From Pocillopora verrucosa (Eukaryota; Cnidaria; Anthozoa; Scleractinia; Pocilloporidae), in assembly GCF_036669915.1 (NCBI RefSeq), contig NC_089323.1, positions 19,201,804 through 19,265,803 on the forward strand: a DNA stretch of 64,000 nucleotides. The letters run 5' to 3'. The translations under genes were made by a program, and so were the position numbers. Below the pieces are notes generated by a model. The model was not told the DNA's origin and did no database searches. It saw nothing but the letters and a program-made list of their open reading frames with translations. Below are positions 12,081 to 25,480 of the stretch, piece after piece; the first letter of the stretch is position 1; every line of letters starts with the position of its first letter.

Positions 12081-14854
12081 GGACAGATTTGCAATACGAA
12101 ACCTATGTTGGCATTTTGGGCAAATCACGTTCCTGATTATTCATCGCCGTATCAATAAATGCGTCATAGCGTGCAATATCCTCTTTCGAAGTTTAAGCTC
12201 ATAAGATCAATGAAATATTTATTTCTACAAGATTTAAATCTCTGGAAATTATCAATTCAAAGAAAGCATTCACATAATTTTTTAAACCGTCGGCAGCTGT
12301 TTCAAGTAACGTGAAGAAAGACAGTTCTCAAAACATCATCAATCCCATATAAACCTGCACTCGCTTCCGTGCATTCTCCCATATGTCCAAATTCGTATAT
12401 GAAATATGTGGGTCCACAGCAAAACATGTATTAACAGAGACGAAAATCAAAGTGCTCTGTGAGCAAACTCGTGAATTGACACATGATTTTTTAGATTATG
12501 TTTAATGTTATCTGGTTTAGGGAATTTTGTGGTTGATTGTCATATCTAGAGTACGAGCAGTAGTTCAGTGTTCGCTAATGTAGCAAAGAAACAAAGTAAC
12601 GTTGGGATAAGAAGGCATTACAATTGAAATGATCATGCTATTACATTTGACAAGGTGGATGATGTCGTGTTTTAAACGTCTATCATTTTTGTTTCTGGTT
12701 CAAAAGAAAAGGTTGGAAGTAAATGTGGGTGAAAAGTGAAATTTACTGGCTTTCGTTGTAAATATTAGAAAATCAAGGCAATACTGTCTTAATGAAAACA
12801 TTAACGATTCCCTCTTTATCAAATGAGACAAACGGGAACGAGTTTTGAGTGATATAACTAAGCCAAGCCTGCCACCGTCATTTTAGATCTCCGCCTGGGT
12901 AGATTTAAGTCACGTGCTAGGCAACGTATAATCAATAACAAGATAGAATTTCATTTCAGGCCTATTTATCAATTTTATGGTGTGTAACTTTCGCATTTTA
13001 GTACGTTGTATGTATGTTGAATCTTCAAATTGTCTTGAAACTTAAAAGAAAATTGTTCTTTAAAAATTCACTGAAAATCGGTAACTAAAATTGTTTGTTT
13101 AGGTGTTATTTGATTTTCTTGTTAACTTGTTATTTCGTCAGTCGCCGGCATCTTTTGTTGCTTCACACAGGAAAAACACACGCGACGAAACTTAATGATC
13201 AATTTTGTCCTCAATCTCACGCTATAACAGACTAGACCCTGTGAGCAGGGTAACTGGGATACCTGGATGGTACTGGATCCTTGGAATCAAGTGCAGTGAT
13301 ACTACGGGTGTCGGACTAGGAAACTGAAATAGTGCGCTCAAGTCTGGCCAAGGGCATACACCTATTTCAAAACATAGGCATGCTATGCGTGCAAGAGTTC
13401 CTTTTTGTAGGGTGGGTGGATTACTTGAAACATTGTGAGTGATGTCTACATTCTTACAAAAGGAGAGAAGAATATTAATGTGGGAAAGAACGAAAATGTC
13501 GAATTACCTCACTCAGAGGTATTTTGTGGTAGATTATATGTGTCTTGCGAATAAATGTAACCAAAAATAAACTGTATTGGTGCCACGGATACCTGTTAGT
13601 ACAAAATGCAGACAGCAGACCGGATACAAAATATAGACTGCAGACTGCAGAGTGGGTACAAAATGCAGACTAAGAATCTGTAGAGTTTTTACGTCTGGTA
13701 TATAATAACATGTCATCTTACAGCTTACCGAGCGTCACGCAATCGCTTTTCTGCAATCCGCCTTCACGATTATTTGCACTATTGTGGAATATTCCTGGCC
13801 CATTTCTTGATGAAAATCGATCGCAATATTATTTCAAGCCTTCAATATAGTCTTTTTACTTTGAGCGCGAGTTGGTTGGTGTGATGTCTGTACAGATTTT
13901 ATCAACGTAATAAAAGTAGATGATGTGAACAACAGTGATGGTAAAGCAAGCTTAAAACGGCAGAAATCGCCAGAAAATACAACGGATACACAGGGTATGA
14001 GTAAGTTTTATAGATTTTAAGAGAAAAATGTTCATATTTCGAAATATGTATCGTTGTAAATCGACCATACTTCGTTCCCTGTACTATTCCCTATAACGTG
14101 CAGTTCCTCTCGTAACTTAACACCGAGTCACACAACGCGTGACGCGTTCATGAATTGATCGTTGGCTTTTTCTCGAGACGTGAGCTTGGGCCGCTTGTGA
14201 CAAGACAATTGCGTAAACAATATTTAACATAACAACATTATACACAAAAAAACACAGGGTTTTGGATCACGTATTTATTAAAAAAGAATATCCATACAAC
14301 TACATTGAAAACAAACATAAGATTCACCTTTCTGATCGTGAAATTAATATCATTCGTACTGTTATCGTAGCTACGTTCCTTGCCATCAAGTGAATCCAAC
14401 ATGTCGTCTTTCTTCACAAGCAGTTTGCATCCCATATAGTTATGTTCTTCAGTCTCACGGTAGTAGCGTTGTTCAATAGATTGCATAGAGTATATGCAGT
14501 TTGGTTTCAAATTTCAGATTTTGCTTTTTACAACAAGTGAACGTTTTTCAACTAAGACATTGGCATACTTAGCATACAAGGCATTCAAGGCTTTCATGGC
14601 TTTCAAGCGTTCGCGACTCAATCCGTTCCAAAATTACCGCTCAATAACATCTTTCAGTGTGGATTAGCCGCGATTAATACGACTTGTATATGCGTCTGGA
14701 AGTATTTTGCGCGTTTGCGCTATAATACTCCAGGAGATCGCAATCCAATTACGTTGAAATACAAAACAACTGACCAAAGAGTTTTATAAGCAAAATCTCG
14801 TGTTCGTCATGTGACCCGGCCCTGTCTGTGTATGACAACGTCAATCATTATCAA

Positions 14855-14986
14855 CATAACACGCGTGATCAGCATGTGAACACCTCATTGGATCACAGTT
14901 AGTTGTCATGGTGTTGAGGGATAACGTGCGTGATCCGTATGTGAACACCTCATTGGATCACAGTTAGTTGTCATGGTGTTGAGGGC
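14855..14986. repeat. two-copy tandem duplication, 64-bp unit
   Basis: The string cacctcattggatcacag and its downstream neighbour ttgtcatggtgttgaggg recur at exactly 64 bases' distance (14881 and 14945). The 3' two-thirds of the units are nearly identical, while the 5' part (cgcgtgatcagcatgtgaa / tgcgtgatccgtatgtgaa) has diverged slightly. Confidence 0.8.
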
Positions 14987-15456
14987 CCAATGACCTCTGG
15001 GTACTATTGCGCAATTTTTCCATTTTGTGGCGGAGGAAAAAAAAAAAAAAAAAGACGACAAAAAAACAGAGGCATTTTATGACTGGGCTACCACAGGTAT
15101 CCCAGTAAAAAAGCTTTTGAACATCTGTAAACTCCGAGCGCTTCGCAGTAAGTGATATTTTCAATGAATCTTCGGATTGTTTTCAAGTTCAAGGATTGTA
15201 AATTACAATTTTATGAAAAACGAAGGTTGTTCTGTTATTTCAGTGTGAATCCTTGAATGCTTGCCAGTCGCTGGCGCCGCTTGTTGAAACTAAAACGAAA
15301 AAGAAAACTCTTTTAAAATTATCATTGGCTTCTTTTTCATCCCACCACTATTCTTAGCAACAAAGGTCGCCATTTCGTCTGTTTATTGCTCGCCAAAAAC
15401 TATCAAATGCACTCAAAAGCCTAAAATCTAAAAAAAGTTTACAGGAATCGACCAAT

Positions 15457-15483
15457 CGAGCGAGCGAGCGAGCGAGCGAGCGA
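15457..15483. repeat. (CGAG)n microsatellite
   Basis: Nearly seven perfect CGAG units in gene-poor DNA. Confidence 0.9.
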
Positions 15484-16804
15484 ATGCTATTGCCCCACCT
15501 CGTATCTATAACTCGCTCTTGCGCATGCTCGACAATTTCACGAGTTAAAAGGGGAAAAACCTAATTGAAATGATGGACTTTCCTTGTCGGGTACTGGTAT
15601 AAGTCTAATAATAGTAATAATAAATATAATTGATTAAGTATCAATGAATGAAACGTCGACCTTAGACGAAATGGTGTTTTACTCGTCATCACAAAATGCC
15701 ACTTTCAAGTCTTAATTAAGTGTTAATACAAATAGCCCAAATTTCACAATTGGTGGGGGTTGTCCATAAACCCTGTTCACTTTAATTTACATTGTACAAC
15801 TGGAAGTGCAAATAATCGGTCCCTACATTTTGTATGCTCATCTCTAATACTAATTCAAAGAGATTCCTATTCTTTTTAAAAGCATTAAAAATCTGGCCTC
15901 TAAAGTTGAAAATTTATCATGGTTTTTTTTTTATCAAATCAATGAAGTATATATTCTACAAGCGAACAGAGATTCCCGGAGGAAAGGTTCAACTCCAGAG
16001 TTTTGTAGTGTCCCTTCAAATAGTATTCGCATCGCTTAATTAAAGTTTTTCTTTTCTGTTTGACTAATGTTCACATCGAATCAGGAAACCATTCTGCTTA
16101 TTTACTCTATGTGCGAGCTTAAAATTGTCTTCTTACTTCCCTCAACAATTTTACTCACTGAACCGTGCCGAAAACCGTAACACAATTAATATTTTCAGTT
16201 ATCCCGTGAAAAATTTAAGTTTAATCTTTTCGTTGTAGCAATTAAAGCATTCATGAAGCATTGCTAGGTACCTTGTTTCGCTCACATGAAGCTTCAATGT
16301 CAATGCTTGCAAACTGTATAAAAAAGTCTAACGCATCTAACTCGGATTTAAAGTTTTCTGTGTATTCTCAAAGTAATAAAAAATTCTCATTTCTTCAGTT
16401 CTATTTTCTGCATAGAAACACTTTTGTTGCGTCGGAATTTTCTTTACTTCCGACAAATTAACTGACGAGAAGGAGCGTAAATTAATTAAAAATCGCTTTG
16501 CATTTTTGCAATTACCATTCCAAAAGGAAAAAAAAAAAAAAAAACAACAATCACAACATATAAATTTACCTATTTTGCCCCTAACTTAACCATCATTTGA
16601 GGCTCTCCTCTGGCGCAAATTAGTCCTCGGAATAATGCACGCTTCAGAAGATGTCAGCACCTTGGTAGAGTATTTAATCACCAACCCTTTTTTTACTTTG
16701 GCTTCTAAATACACGCTTTGGACCACTGGAAGTCCGGTCCTAACTAAAAGGAGCATACTAGAAACGTGAAAACCGCCTAAAATTTTCAGAAAAGGCGGTT
16801 TTAC

Positions 16805-17022
16805 ACGAAACCCTTTAACCTTCCCAGATCAAATATGTAACTCGCCTTACTGATCAACTATCCAATTTTTATAATGTTATTTCAGAGAATTTAGTATTGG
16901 ATCAACTTCTATCCGCAAATAGATATTTTTCTTTGTTCTCATCACTTATCTATTTGATATTGTATTGATACCGTAAGGATAAAATTCTGTCTTGGTCCGT
17001 CATGAGAGTTAAAGAGTTAATA
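16805..17022 (+). repeat. dispersed repeat family B, copy 2
   Basis: Same orientation and landmark order as the copy at 4.9 kb: aaccctttaaccttccca, gagaatttagtattggatca, ttgatattgtattgatacc, gagagttaaagagttaa. The ends are approximately inverted (aaccctttaa / ttaaagagtt). Confidence 0.6.
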
Positions 17023-18132
17023 ATCGCTCAAAAACACCCTAAAAAACCACCGGAAATCATGATTTTCAATCTAGAATGAAACAGTGAGGGCACGGAGTTG
17101 GGCAAGTCCAGTAACAAGCCCGTGACACCGCTTTTAACGACTGTCGAAAGCGGCAAAAAGGAGAAAGGGAGTGGAAAGAAAGCGGCAATGAATATGACCA
17201 AAATTGGAAGCCGGAAAACCGCCCGTGCCTTTAAATTGCTCTGCAGCTAAGCCCCACTAAAATATTTTCCATTCACGTTGGAAAATTGGAATGTCGCTTT
17301 AAAAAGTAACTTGAATGATTAACAGAATTGGAGTTATTTCCAATTGATTCATTGTTCAGATCTCTGTGGTGGTGGTGATTGCTCTCTTTTGCTAATGTTC
17401 CAACAGCATTTATCAGTAAGTTAGGAGTCTTTTCATATATTTACTTTTCATTCTCTTTACAATCACTATTGTAAAGCCGCTTTCAGTTAAAAGATGTCGA
17501 AACACCCAAATAAATATGATCAAAACGGTCAAATTAGAGCCAAGCTTAACATCGTCAGTAGCTAAATAGGAACAGCAGGGATAAAATTAAACGAAAGTGC
17601 AGTATTACACGTGACTGGCACCAGTTGTTTAGAACAATCAAAGAGCAAAGTTAAGCGAACCAAAGAGATTCAGGATTACTTTCCGTACGCAATCGACAAA
17701 TGCTCTCACATTAAATACCTCCTCGATAATATTTGAAATACTGTAAAAAATCTTTTTTAAAAAAGGTTCTTAGAAGCTTTGATCTATGGGCATAATATGT
17801 TTGGAATATGATAACATTAACATTATTAATATTCATTACTATTATTCTATTAATATGAAGTTAGACAATTTCTCATTTTCTACGGAACCTGACTTTTGAA
17901 AAATACGTCCATAGCCTCGGCATATTGGAAAGCCTGGTTCCGAAGTAAAAGCGGATGAAGTACAAAAAAGGCCTCAGGTGATATTTACAAAGTGAAGCTT
18001 TTATCTAAAAAAATACTGTGGCAAACAAGTTCACAGACAAATTGTATAAACTGGCTTCCATATGACTGACCATGCTATCCTAAGCTTGCGTTCTTAAAAG
18101 ACTATTTAACATTGATAATTTGTGTTTCTACA

Positions 18133-19970
18133 GAATGTGCGGGAATGTGACGAATTAATGAACTGAAAAGTCCCAGGTACCCGAGTAACTACCCAAATAG
18201 CATAGATGATTGCGGTTACTGGGTCGTCATTTCTGCTGGTCAAGACAATGCACATCTACTTTAATGACTTCCATCGCGAATCTAGCTTCTCATGTGGGTA
18301 AGTGGGATGTGAAAGTAGAACGGGGAAAAAAATAAGATATTTCATCAGAACTCTGTAAATCTCCCATACAAACTTGACAATCGGTTACACCATCATTTAT
18401 TTCCATCTCGTATGCATTCAGTCCTATTCCATTCCTAGGAGTGACCAAAAAGGTATTTCTCTTTGATATAAACTTTTCCCAGCTGAAAGGTGTTAAGAAA
18501 GAAATCTATCTCATGGAGATGTTTATTTATTTAACATCTATTTTCTAAAAATTTCACCCCTATATACATTAGGGTCACAAGAATAAAAGAAACGATGACC
18601 AACTCAAGAAGCCTTGATGATTTAAAAACTCTCCTTTTCAGTACCTCAGGAAATGTATGGAGAAAAGTATGGCAAAATGACTGTAAGGTGGAAAGGGTAA
18701 AGGATGATTGAAAATAAAGATAAAATTTCCTACTTTTTTAACGAAAACCCCATGAACAAGTCCTATTTGCATATAAATATTGTCTACCACAATATTTGCC
18801 AATGGAGGTAAACATGCCTAAAATAATTGTTCATCCATTTTGAAAATTACCTGACTATTATTACTCAGGTCAGGATCTCATAATAGTCCACTTTGCTCAG
18901 GTCAAAACGTGACAGAGGAATTTGATTTAATCTTTTACATAACAGCTTGGCTATTTGAAGATTGCAAACGAAAAAGATGAGACATTTGGTGGGCGCAATG
19001 GAAAGTACTGTGGTTGATGAATATGGAAACGTCAGTGTCACTGGTCAATACGCTGTGTTAACATTTCATTCAGACGGCAGCGTCTCACGTGGAGGATACA
19101 ACTTGACATTCACTTTTGCCCCTGTCGGGCTGTAAGTACGGTGACATTTTGTTTTCATATGGGTCTTTACTTCAACCTTCTTAGAGATAAGATATTGCAA
19201 AGAGAAAAAGATGATGGTTAAGGATGATGGAGATCAAGCTGAATTGTAAATTAAGGAACTCCAAAAAATCGAGGCTGTCTTTTTCCAGATGCAAAAAAGT
19301 GTGTGCTGATAAGCCCTTTCTTTGGCTGTTCTCGTATCACTGAACTCCAGTGAGTTTCCACTACTCGGCGTGAGTTATAGGAGTACTGGGTACTCTCAAT
19401 CTATAACGATTCCATGGGTGGACCTTAATGTAGTGATCTCATTTCACTTTGCAGCAAATGGTACACAGTCTCCGCCCACTAACCCTCCAAGTAAGTAGTA
19501 CTGTGTTATACATCAATTTCAAATGGCATTATGTTACTGATTATTCAAAATCAAATTTGGAAATAAAACACATTATGTGGGTAGACAAACCCTAAGTGAG
19601 ATAAATGTGCTTGAAAGGGAAAAAAGAAGGAATATAGTGGAGAGGATCAATTTAGAAGATTAATGTATATTCCCGGAAAAACCATGAAATAAAGGTCACC
19701 GATAATTCATCAAACCCTGTTCTCTTCCTTAGTAGACAAGTGATTCAATTTGGTTCATCTTGTATCAATCAACTCCAGTGATTCCCCCAGGATGGTAGTG
19801 GCTTAGCAGTTATAATAGCTCATTACAAGAACGTCATTACAGCATTAAGCAACTTCATGAATGTAATGTATTAAGTGGGTGTGGTTGTTTTCACCTCTTC
19901 CGGGACTCGGTACCCCTTATACTCCCACATACCCTCCAACATCAGCAAACCATCCATGTAAGTAGCACTG
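18133..19970 (+). pseudogene. decayed CUB-domain exon pair and linker exons (duplicate of the CUB gene)
   Basis: It parallels the working CUB exons 2.5-2.9 kb downstream. The first-half exon (about 18133-18297) still shows the SPRYPSNYPNSID block but has a stop near its start in every frame, and a TAA interrupts it before its end. The second-half exon (about 18949-19133) is very close in sequence to 21797-21981 but has a one-base loss near its start (cttggctatttgaag against ctatgactatttgagg) and a TGA after the YCG codons. Linker-like exons remain at 19463-19491 and about 19910-19970 (TYPPT type). Introns are also homologous, so this is a tandem segmental duplication and not a processed copy. 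Confidence 0.75.
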
Positions 19971-22745
19971 ACTTATCCATCAATCTCAGTTGATATCTTT
20001 CAAATATCAAGAACAACTTTTTTATGTAAATTGTAACATTGATTTTAACAAAACACAATCTAATGAGTCAATCTACACTGTGAAGTAGATTTCAACTGAG
20101 AGTGAAATGTTATTTAAGATTGCCATTGGGTTTGCTTTACTTCACTCGTGATTGGGTTAAGAACAGTCACACTACCCCCTTAACCGCTAAAAAAAAACCA
20201 AATAACTTAAACTTATGGAATTTTTCTCTTTCCTTTGTAACTTCTATTTAATTCACCGTTGGGCCCTCTTGTAATATTATCATTGTTTTCCATAGTTGCA
20301 TTCGTTTTTTCAATTCAGTAGGTACTCAAGGTCCACAAACATGTCCCCCAACAAATCTCCTTGGTATACCACAGCACCACCAAACGGTAAGAAGACCAAA
20401 GTACTACACATTTGAATTAGTTTGTTGAATTGTAAAATTCCATTGAGTCAGTATTTTCTCTTTCCCTTTATACAGTTGGCCTCTTGTAATACTATCAGTG
20501 CTTTCCATTGTTGTGTTTGCTTTCAATTCCACAGGTACCCAGGTCCACAAACAGTGTACCCAACAAATCCTCCATGGTATACCACAGCACCACCAAACGG
20601 TAAGAAGTCCAAAGTACTAAAGAACTTAATTTAATTTCTTGGATGTTGTAAACTTCATTTGTGTCGATATTTTTCTTTAAATAATCCTTCTACTTTTATT
20701 ATACAGTTGGTTGTGGTTACGTGCAAGGTTATCAGCTCACAAGTCCCGGATATCCAAACAATTATCCGAATGGGATAGACTGTGAGTACTGGGTCTACAT
20801 TCCTTATGGCAAGGCGTTAAGAATTTACTTCAATGAATTTCAAGTTGAGTCCCATTCAAGTTGCAGGTAAATGAGTTGTGAAGCAAACAGGTTTCAAAAT
20901 TACCGCGTAATGCATCAGTACTACATATACTGATCTTCTGTAGGAACATGACAAGTGATACTTGACTTGGATGGGGAGGGAGGTGGGGGGTGGTGGGGTG
21001 GGGGTTGTGGCTGGTGGGAATTAGAAAGCGAGGAAGATGTACTGCACCCTGACCGAAGGCTGTTAGAATAGAGTATGGTTTATGACGGTCCCAATGGAAT
21101 ACTTAGAGAAATGATTACCATACAAAGCATACTCGCTGGTGCATTTTATGATCAAATCCAGTACCAAGCTCTACTGCGATTCTATCTTTAACTATTAGAT
21201 TATGGGCTCGAGATTTCTATCGCATAGTTGCTGATAAGGGAAAAGCCCAAATCAACTACTACTTTGGCAATCGAGAGAGAATAATGTAATTATTTTGGTA
21301 TAAATCTGCAAGTAATTAAATCCTTAACAAGATAGGTTCATGTTATTTTTCTGTCTAGTTTAGAACTGTTCACTGAAAGGTCTTTCACTCAATTCACTGT
21401 CTATCACCAAATAGGAAAATATCTATCTCAGAATAGAAAGCGAATAGCACAGCCAATCAGGTTGAAAGAACGCAAGTAGATTAAAACGAAAAGGAAATAG
21501 AAATAATTGATGAATAGTGTAGCGTTTGTTCCTATATTTGGATAAATACCGTAGCCATTAGATATCTTTATTTCATTGGTTAGCACACCCTTGACCGCAG
21601 TCATGTGATTATCCATATATATTTGCTTATAAATATTGTCCACCACTTCACTTTAACTGCAATATTTGCTGATGAAGGTAACACGTCTATAATAATTTTA
21701 TAACCATTTTGACAATCACGTGACCGTTTCTCAAGTCAGGAGCCTCTGCTCAGGTTTAATTTATAGAGGAATTTGGTTTAATCTTTTTCATAACAGCTAT
21801 GACTATTTGAGGATTGCAAACGAAATAAATGAGACATTTGGTGGGCGCAATGGAAAGTACTGTGGTGTTCAATATGGAAGCGTCAGTGTCACTGGTCAAT
21901 ATGCTGTGTTAACATTTCATTCAGACGGCAGTGTCGCACATAGAGGATACAACTTGACATTCACGTTAATCCCTACTGGCTGTAAGTACTGTAACATTTT
22001 TTTACAGATCAAGTCGAATTGTAAAATAAGTAACTCCAAAAAATCGAGGCTGTCATTTTCAAGATGCACAAAAGTGTATGCTGACTAAGCCCCTTCTTTG
22101 GTTGTTCTCGTATCACTGAACTCCACCGAGTTTCCACAGCTCGGCGTGAGTTATAGAAGTATTGGGTACTCTAAACCCATTACGATTCCATTGGTGGACC
22201 TTGATACAGTGATCTCATTTCACTTTTGCAGCAAATGGTACCCAGCCTCCGCCCACTTACCCTCCAAAACGAACCCCTGCAAGTAAGTAATACCGAGTTA
22301 TATATCAATTTCAAATGGCAGCCTTTTACGAAATATTCAAAACAAAATTTGGAAATAAAACACATTATGAGGAAGACAAACCGTGGTGAGGTAATTGTGC
22401 TTGAAAGGGAAAAAAAAGAACGCAGTGGAGAGGATCAATTTAGAAGATTGATGTATATTCAAAGAAAAACCATAAAATTAAGGTCACGAATAATTCACCA
22501 AACCCTGACCCTTCCTTAGAAGATAAAATAATCAATTTGGTTCATCTTGTATCCATCAACTCCAGTGATTCCCTACAAGATGGAATGGCTCATAGCAGTT
22601 ATAATAGCTCATTACAAGAAGTCATCAGTTACAGCATTAAGCAACTTCATAACCATAATGTATTAAAGTGGTGTAGTTTGTTTTCACCCCTTGTGGAACT
22701 CGTATCCCGTATACGCCCACTCATCCTCCACGGGTTTCGTAGATC
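18765..22745 (+). repeat. tandem segmental duplication covering CUB exons and introns
   Basis: Intronic as well as exonic stretches repeat at a spacing of about 2.85 kb. Examples are atataaatattgtctacc (18.77 kb) against ttataaatattgtccacc (21.63 kb); the ctccaaaaaatcgaggctgt stretch at 19.26 and 22.03 kb; ggaaataaaacacattatg at 19.56 and 22.35 kb; and the cttgtatcaatcaactccag block at 19.76 kb against 22.54 kb. Copy 1 is the decayed one and copy 2 carries the open CUB exons. Confidence 0.75.
20329..20599 (+). repeat. duplicated Pro/Thr-rich linker exon (two copies 207 bases apart)
   Basis: Two near-identical exons (20329-20392 and 20535-20599) are both followed by a gtaagaag donor. They encode a PGPQTVYPTNPPWYTTAPPN-type linker. 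The first copy differs by small indels that shift the frame within it, so only the second is certainly usable. This shows recent exon duplication in the linker of the CUB gene. Confidence 0.65.
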
Positions 22746-25480
22746 ACATTATGTTTCAAACCATGTTTAAAAGGTGAACTAATCGGAGTAATGTGTAATA
22801 AAGAGATGAGACAAATTCTAAGTTTCATCGGTCTCCGCTTCTATAGTTTCAACTATAATGTTTTCGCTAATGTTGTTTTCTTTTAAAAGGAAGATAACAT
22901 AAACATAAAATTTTACTTGAAACTATAAAATCAAAAATAGAGTTCACCACACCAATACCAAACACAGCTTGTCCGACAGCCAGCCGTGAGTATTTTAGGA
23001 TTTCGTTGGCGCTCTTCTTCTGGATAGAACTTCATAACTGTTACCAAGTTTCACGCTTTAACTCAAATTCAACAACAAGGTCACGAAATTCGCCTTCAGT
23101 TTGTCCTCAACTTGTATAAAAAGTGAAATTATGTTTCATTTCTTCAGAAACTATCCATAACGCTGAAAACAGCAACGTAAACTCATTCAAACGCCAGAAT
23201 TTAGAGATATGTTTTCCACGAAGCTTAGATAAATCTCGACTCGAACTAAATTGGGTAATGTACACGGTAAAATATTTTGTTATGTTTGTGGCGGATCACG
23301 AATCACGCAAAGCTCAATACAAATTTACCTTAAGTTTCGCGAGAAAGTTAAAATACCAATTCAAGCTTCACGCATCATTTACAGTGATGTAAGTTTAATC
23401 TAAGATGCGAGAAAATGATGTTGTGTAAAGTTTCTATCCTTTTCTGGACCTTTTTTACCAGCTATGTTTCCATCTGTTGGACCATCTCCCGATGCAAAGA
23501 GGTAAATAGCGAAATCTGAGTTTTAATTTTTCCATGTAGTTCCTATTACCGAGTAACAGCCACCGAAATACCAAATATTAAAGTTGCTTTTCAGCAGAAA
23601 TTGCTGCATTAAGTTACACTTTTAAGTCATAAATAACCAGACCTTGCATACTTGATTTTGGAGTAACGGATAAGCTAATGATTCTATTCATTGCTTGCTA
23701 ATAGAGGAGTTTTTTGTCGTTTTTATTTTCAGTGAACTCCAGTACCTCATTGCCATCGTGCGATACCTCCTAAATCAGGTAATAGCATTGAATGAAATAA
23801 AAGTTACCGAGATCCGTCAGGTATATTAACGATGGAAGTCTCCTATTTGTATTTGGGGACTGCAGAAGTCCCTAATTGATGCCTTGTTCGACCAGAAAAC
23901 CTCTCTACAGAAATGAAAGACTACTCCTATATCGTCTATAGAAAAATGTAGCCTGGAAATATGGGTTGATGAAGAAAGCCCAGATTGAGAAATATAGAAG
24001 TGGCGTTTTTTCCTTGCATTTTCATTTGATCTAATTCCCCTAATTCGAAATTCAAGTTTTATCATAATGGCAAATGAAAACCACCTCGTGTGACGTAGGC
24101 TATATGTGTTTAGAACTGTATTATAACAGAAGCACATAACATTCAGTTTATGACGATGATGATGAAGAATATGATAACGATGCTAATGAATATGATATTG
24201 ATTGCACTTCATTTCAAACCACCCAACCAAGTCATCAAGCAAAGGTATTGGATAAGTTCCTGTCTGTCTTTCAAAGTTTCTCCAAACTGAAAAATTTAGC
24301 CTAAATTTTTGAAGTTGTACATGCGCAATTCACAACTATCGGTTTTCCAACGACCCACTAAACTGAGAGAAACTAAAGATATCGTTACGTGGCTCCATTA
24401 AGGCGCTAAATCTTTACAATTTCCTTCCCCAGATGGAGTATGTAGTGAACAATGAGGTTTTCAGTGTGTCTGTCAGGGATTATGAAGGTAGGCCGTTTAA
24501 TCAAGCATTAATGTACATTCAGAATGTTATTAAAAAAACTTACAAGCCTACGATTAAAATTGCATCTTGTTTGAGCAGATGTACTTTATGGGAAAACAAA
24601 CAGCAGCCGTCTCAAAAAATATCAATGGACGAACGAATAAAGAATGAGCACCAGTAATGAAACAAACGAACGAATCGAAGAACAATGAACGAACAAACGA
24701 CCAAACTGAAGAAACTAATAAGCCCGCTAACATACAAACGAAAGAACCAAAGAATGACAACCTGAGAATGAAAGAACGGACGACCAAACGAATGAGCCAA
24801 TGAGGACCAAGGAACGACGAAACGATCGAACGCAGGAACGAACTATCGAGGGCCAAGGATTGAGCGAATGGACGAACGACCAATCAAACAAGCCAACAAA
24901 CGAACTATTGAAAACCAAACAATGGACGAACGAACGAACAAACAAACGAGCAAACAATAGAATAAATGAATGAATCAATGAAGCAACGAATAAATGAATA
25001 AATGTTAAAGTTTTGTTTAGTTTTGTTGAGCCGTTCAGCGGACCTCTATCTGAGCCACCATAAAACTTCCCTAAAAATAGATGATTGCGTGAAAACCAAA
25101 ACGTGGTAAGATGCACCCCGGCTTCGCCCCTAAAACCATGGTTCAAATTACTACGTCAAGTTTTCTTGTTTTTAAACCGACAGCTCGAGTCAAGAGAGCG
25201 ATTACTGATGTCCACCATGCTCTACGGGCTGAAGGAAGGCAGAAGCGTGACGTTAGTAGTGTGGAGATGATTAGTCAGTTGGAAAAGAAGGCTGACGATC
25301 TAATAAAGCAACTGCAAATCAAAGAAGGTGGGTAACACTCCTTGGGCAACTCATAACAAGATGAAAAAAATCATTCGTTTAAGACTAGATAAAGAGTCTT
25401 TGTGTCCTGTTTTAGATCGATACCAGAGGAGTGCCCCTAAAAGGAAAGTTGCTATTGAGGATGCTGAGAAAGCTCACTGA
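20535..25480 (+). CDS. secreted CUB-domain protein with Pro-rich linkers and basic helical tail (5' end not found)
   Basis: Exons 20535-20599 (Pro/Thr linker), 20707-20866 and 21797-21981 (one CUB domain), 22232-22282 (linker PPPTYPPKRTP), 22968-22985 (possible 18-base microexon), 23462-23501 (linker), 23733-23778, 24433-24487, 25184-25327 and 25416-25480 join in frame. The CUB half-exons show GCGYVQGYQLTSPGYPNNYP, then the YCG and LTFHSDGS blocks typical of the fold, with C...C pairs. CUB domains bind proteins and glycans outside the cell. The last four exons repeat the tail of LU gene 2: S-E-LQYLIAIVRYLLNQ, then basic sites RVKR and RQKR, then a short basic end. The stop TGA is 4 bases before a donor (gtaagg), so a further exon exists. 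The signal-peptide exon was not identified. Upstream lies a decayed duplicate CUB pair. Confidence 0.65.
24620..25015. repeat. degenerate (GAAC/GAAT)n tetranucleotide tract
   Basis: About 400 bases of aacgaacgaacaaacgac-type units inside an intron of the CUB gene. It keeps long open frames on the minus strand (Ser/Phe/Val/Arg-rich) purely from base composition. Confidence 0.8.

Larger units (their letters stand above)
10851..18130. other. gene-poor region, about 7 kb, with small repeats
   Basis: After the 3'UTR of LU gene 2 (to about 11.46 kb) I find no exon I can defend. It holds a MITE-like fragment (about 11.98-12.08 kb), degenerate gtacaaaatgcagac repeats near 13.6 kb, a 64-bp tandem duplication (14.86-14.99 kb), a CGAG microsatellite (15.46 kb), poly-A runs near 15.04 and 16.53 kb, and a copy of dispersed repeat B (16.8 kb). 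A weak exon candidate at 13.9-14.0 kb is listed as rejected. Confidence 0.5.

Noticed and set aside
13896-14001. Possible exon (frame FINVIKVDDVNNSDGKASLK, acceptor-like ctgtacag, donor-like gtatgag)
   Set aside because: It is an isolated open stretch with no partner exons or recognisable domain. It could be real, but I cannot support it.
24554-25146. Minus-strand Ser/Phe/Val/Arg-rich open frames
   Set aside because: They are products of the GAAC-type tetranucleotide tract inside a CUB-gene intron on the other strand.
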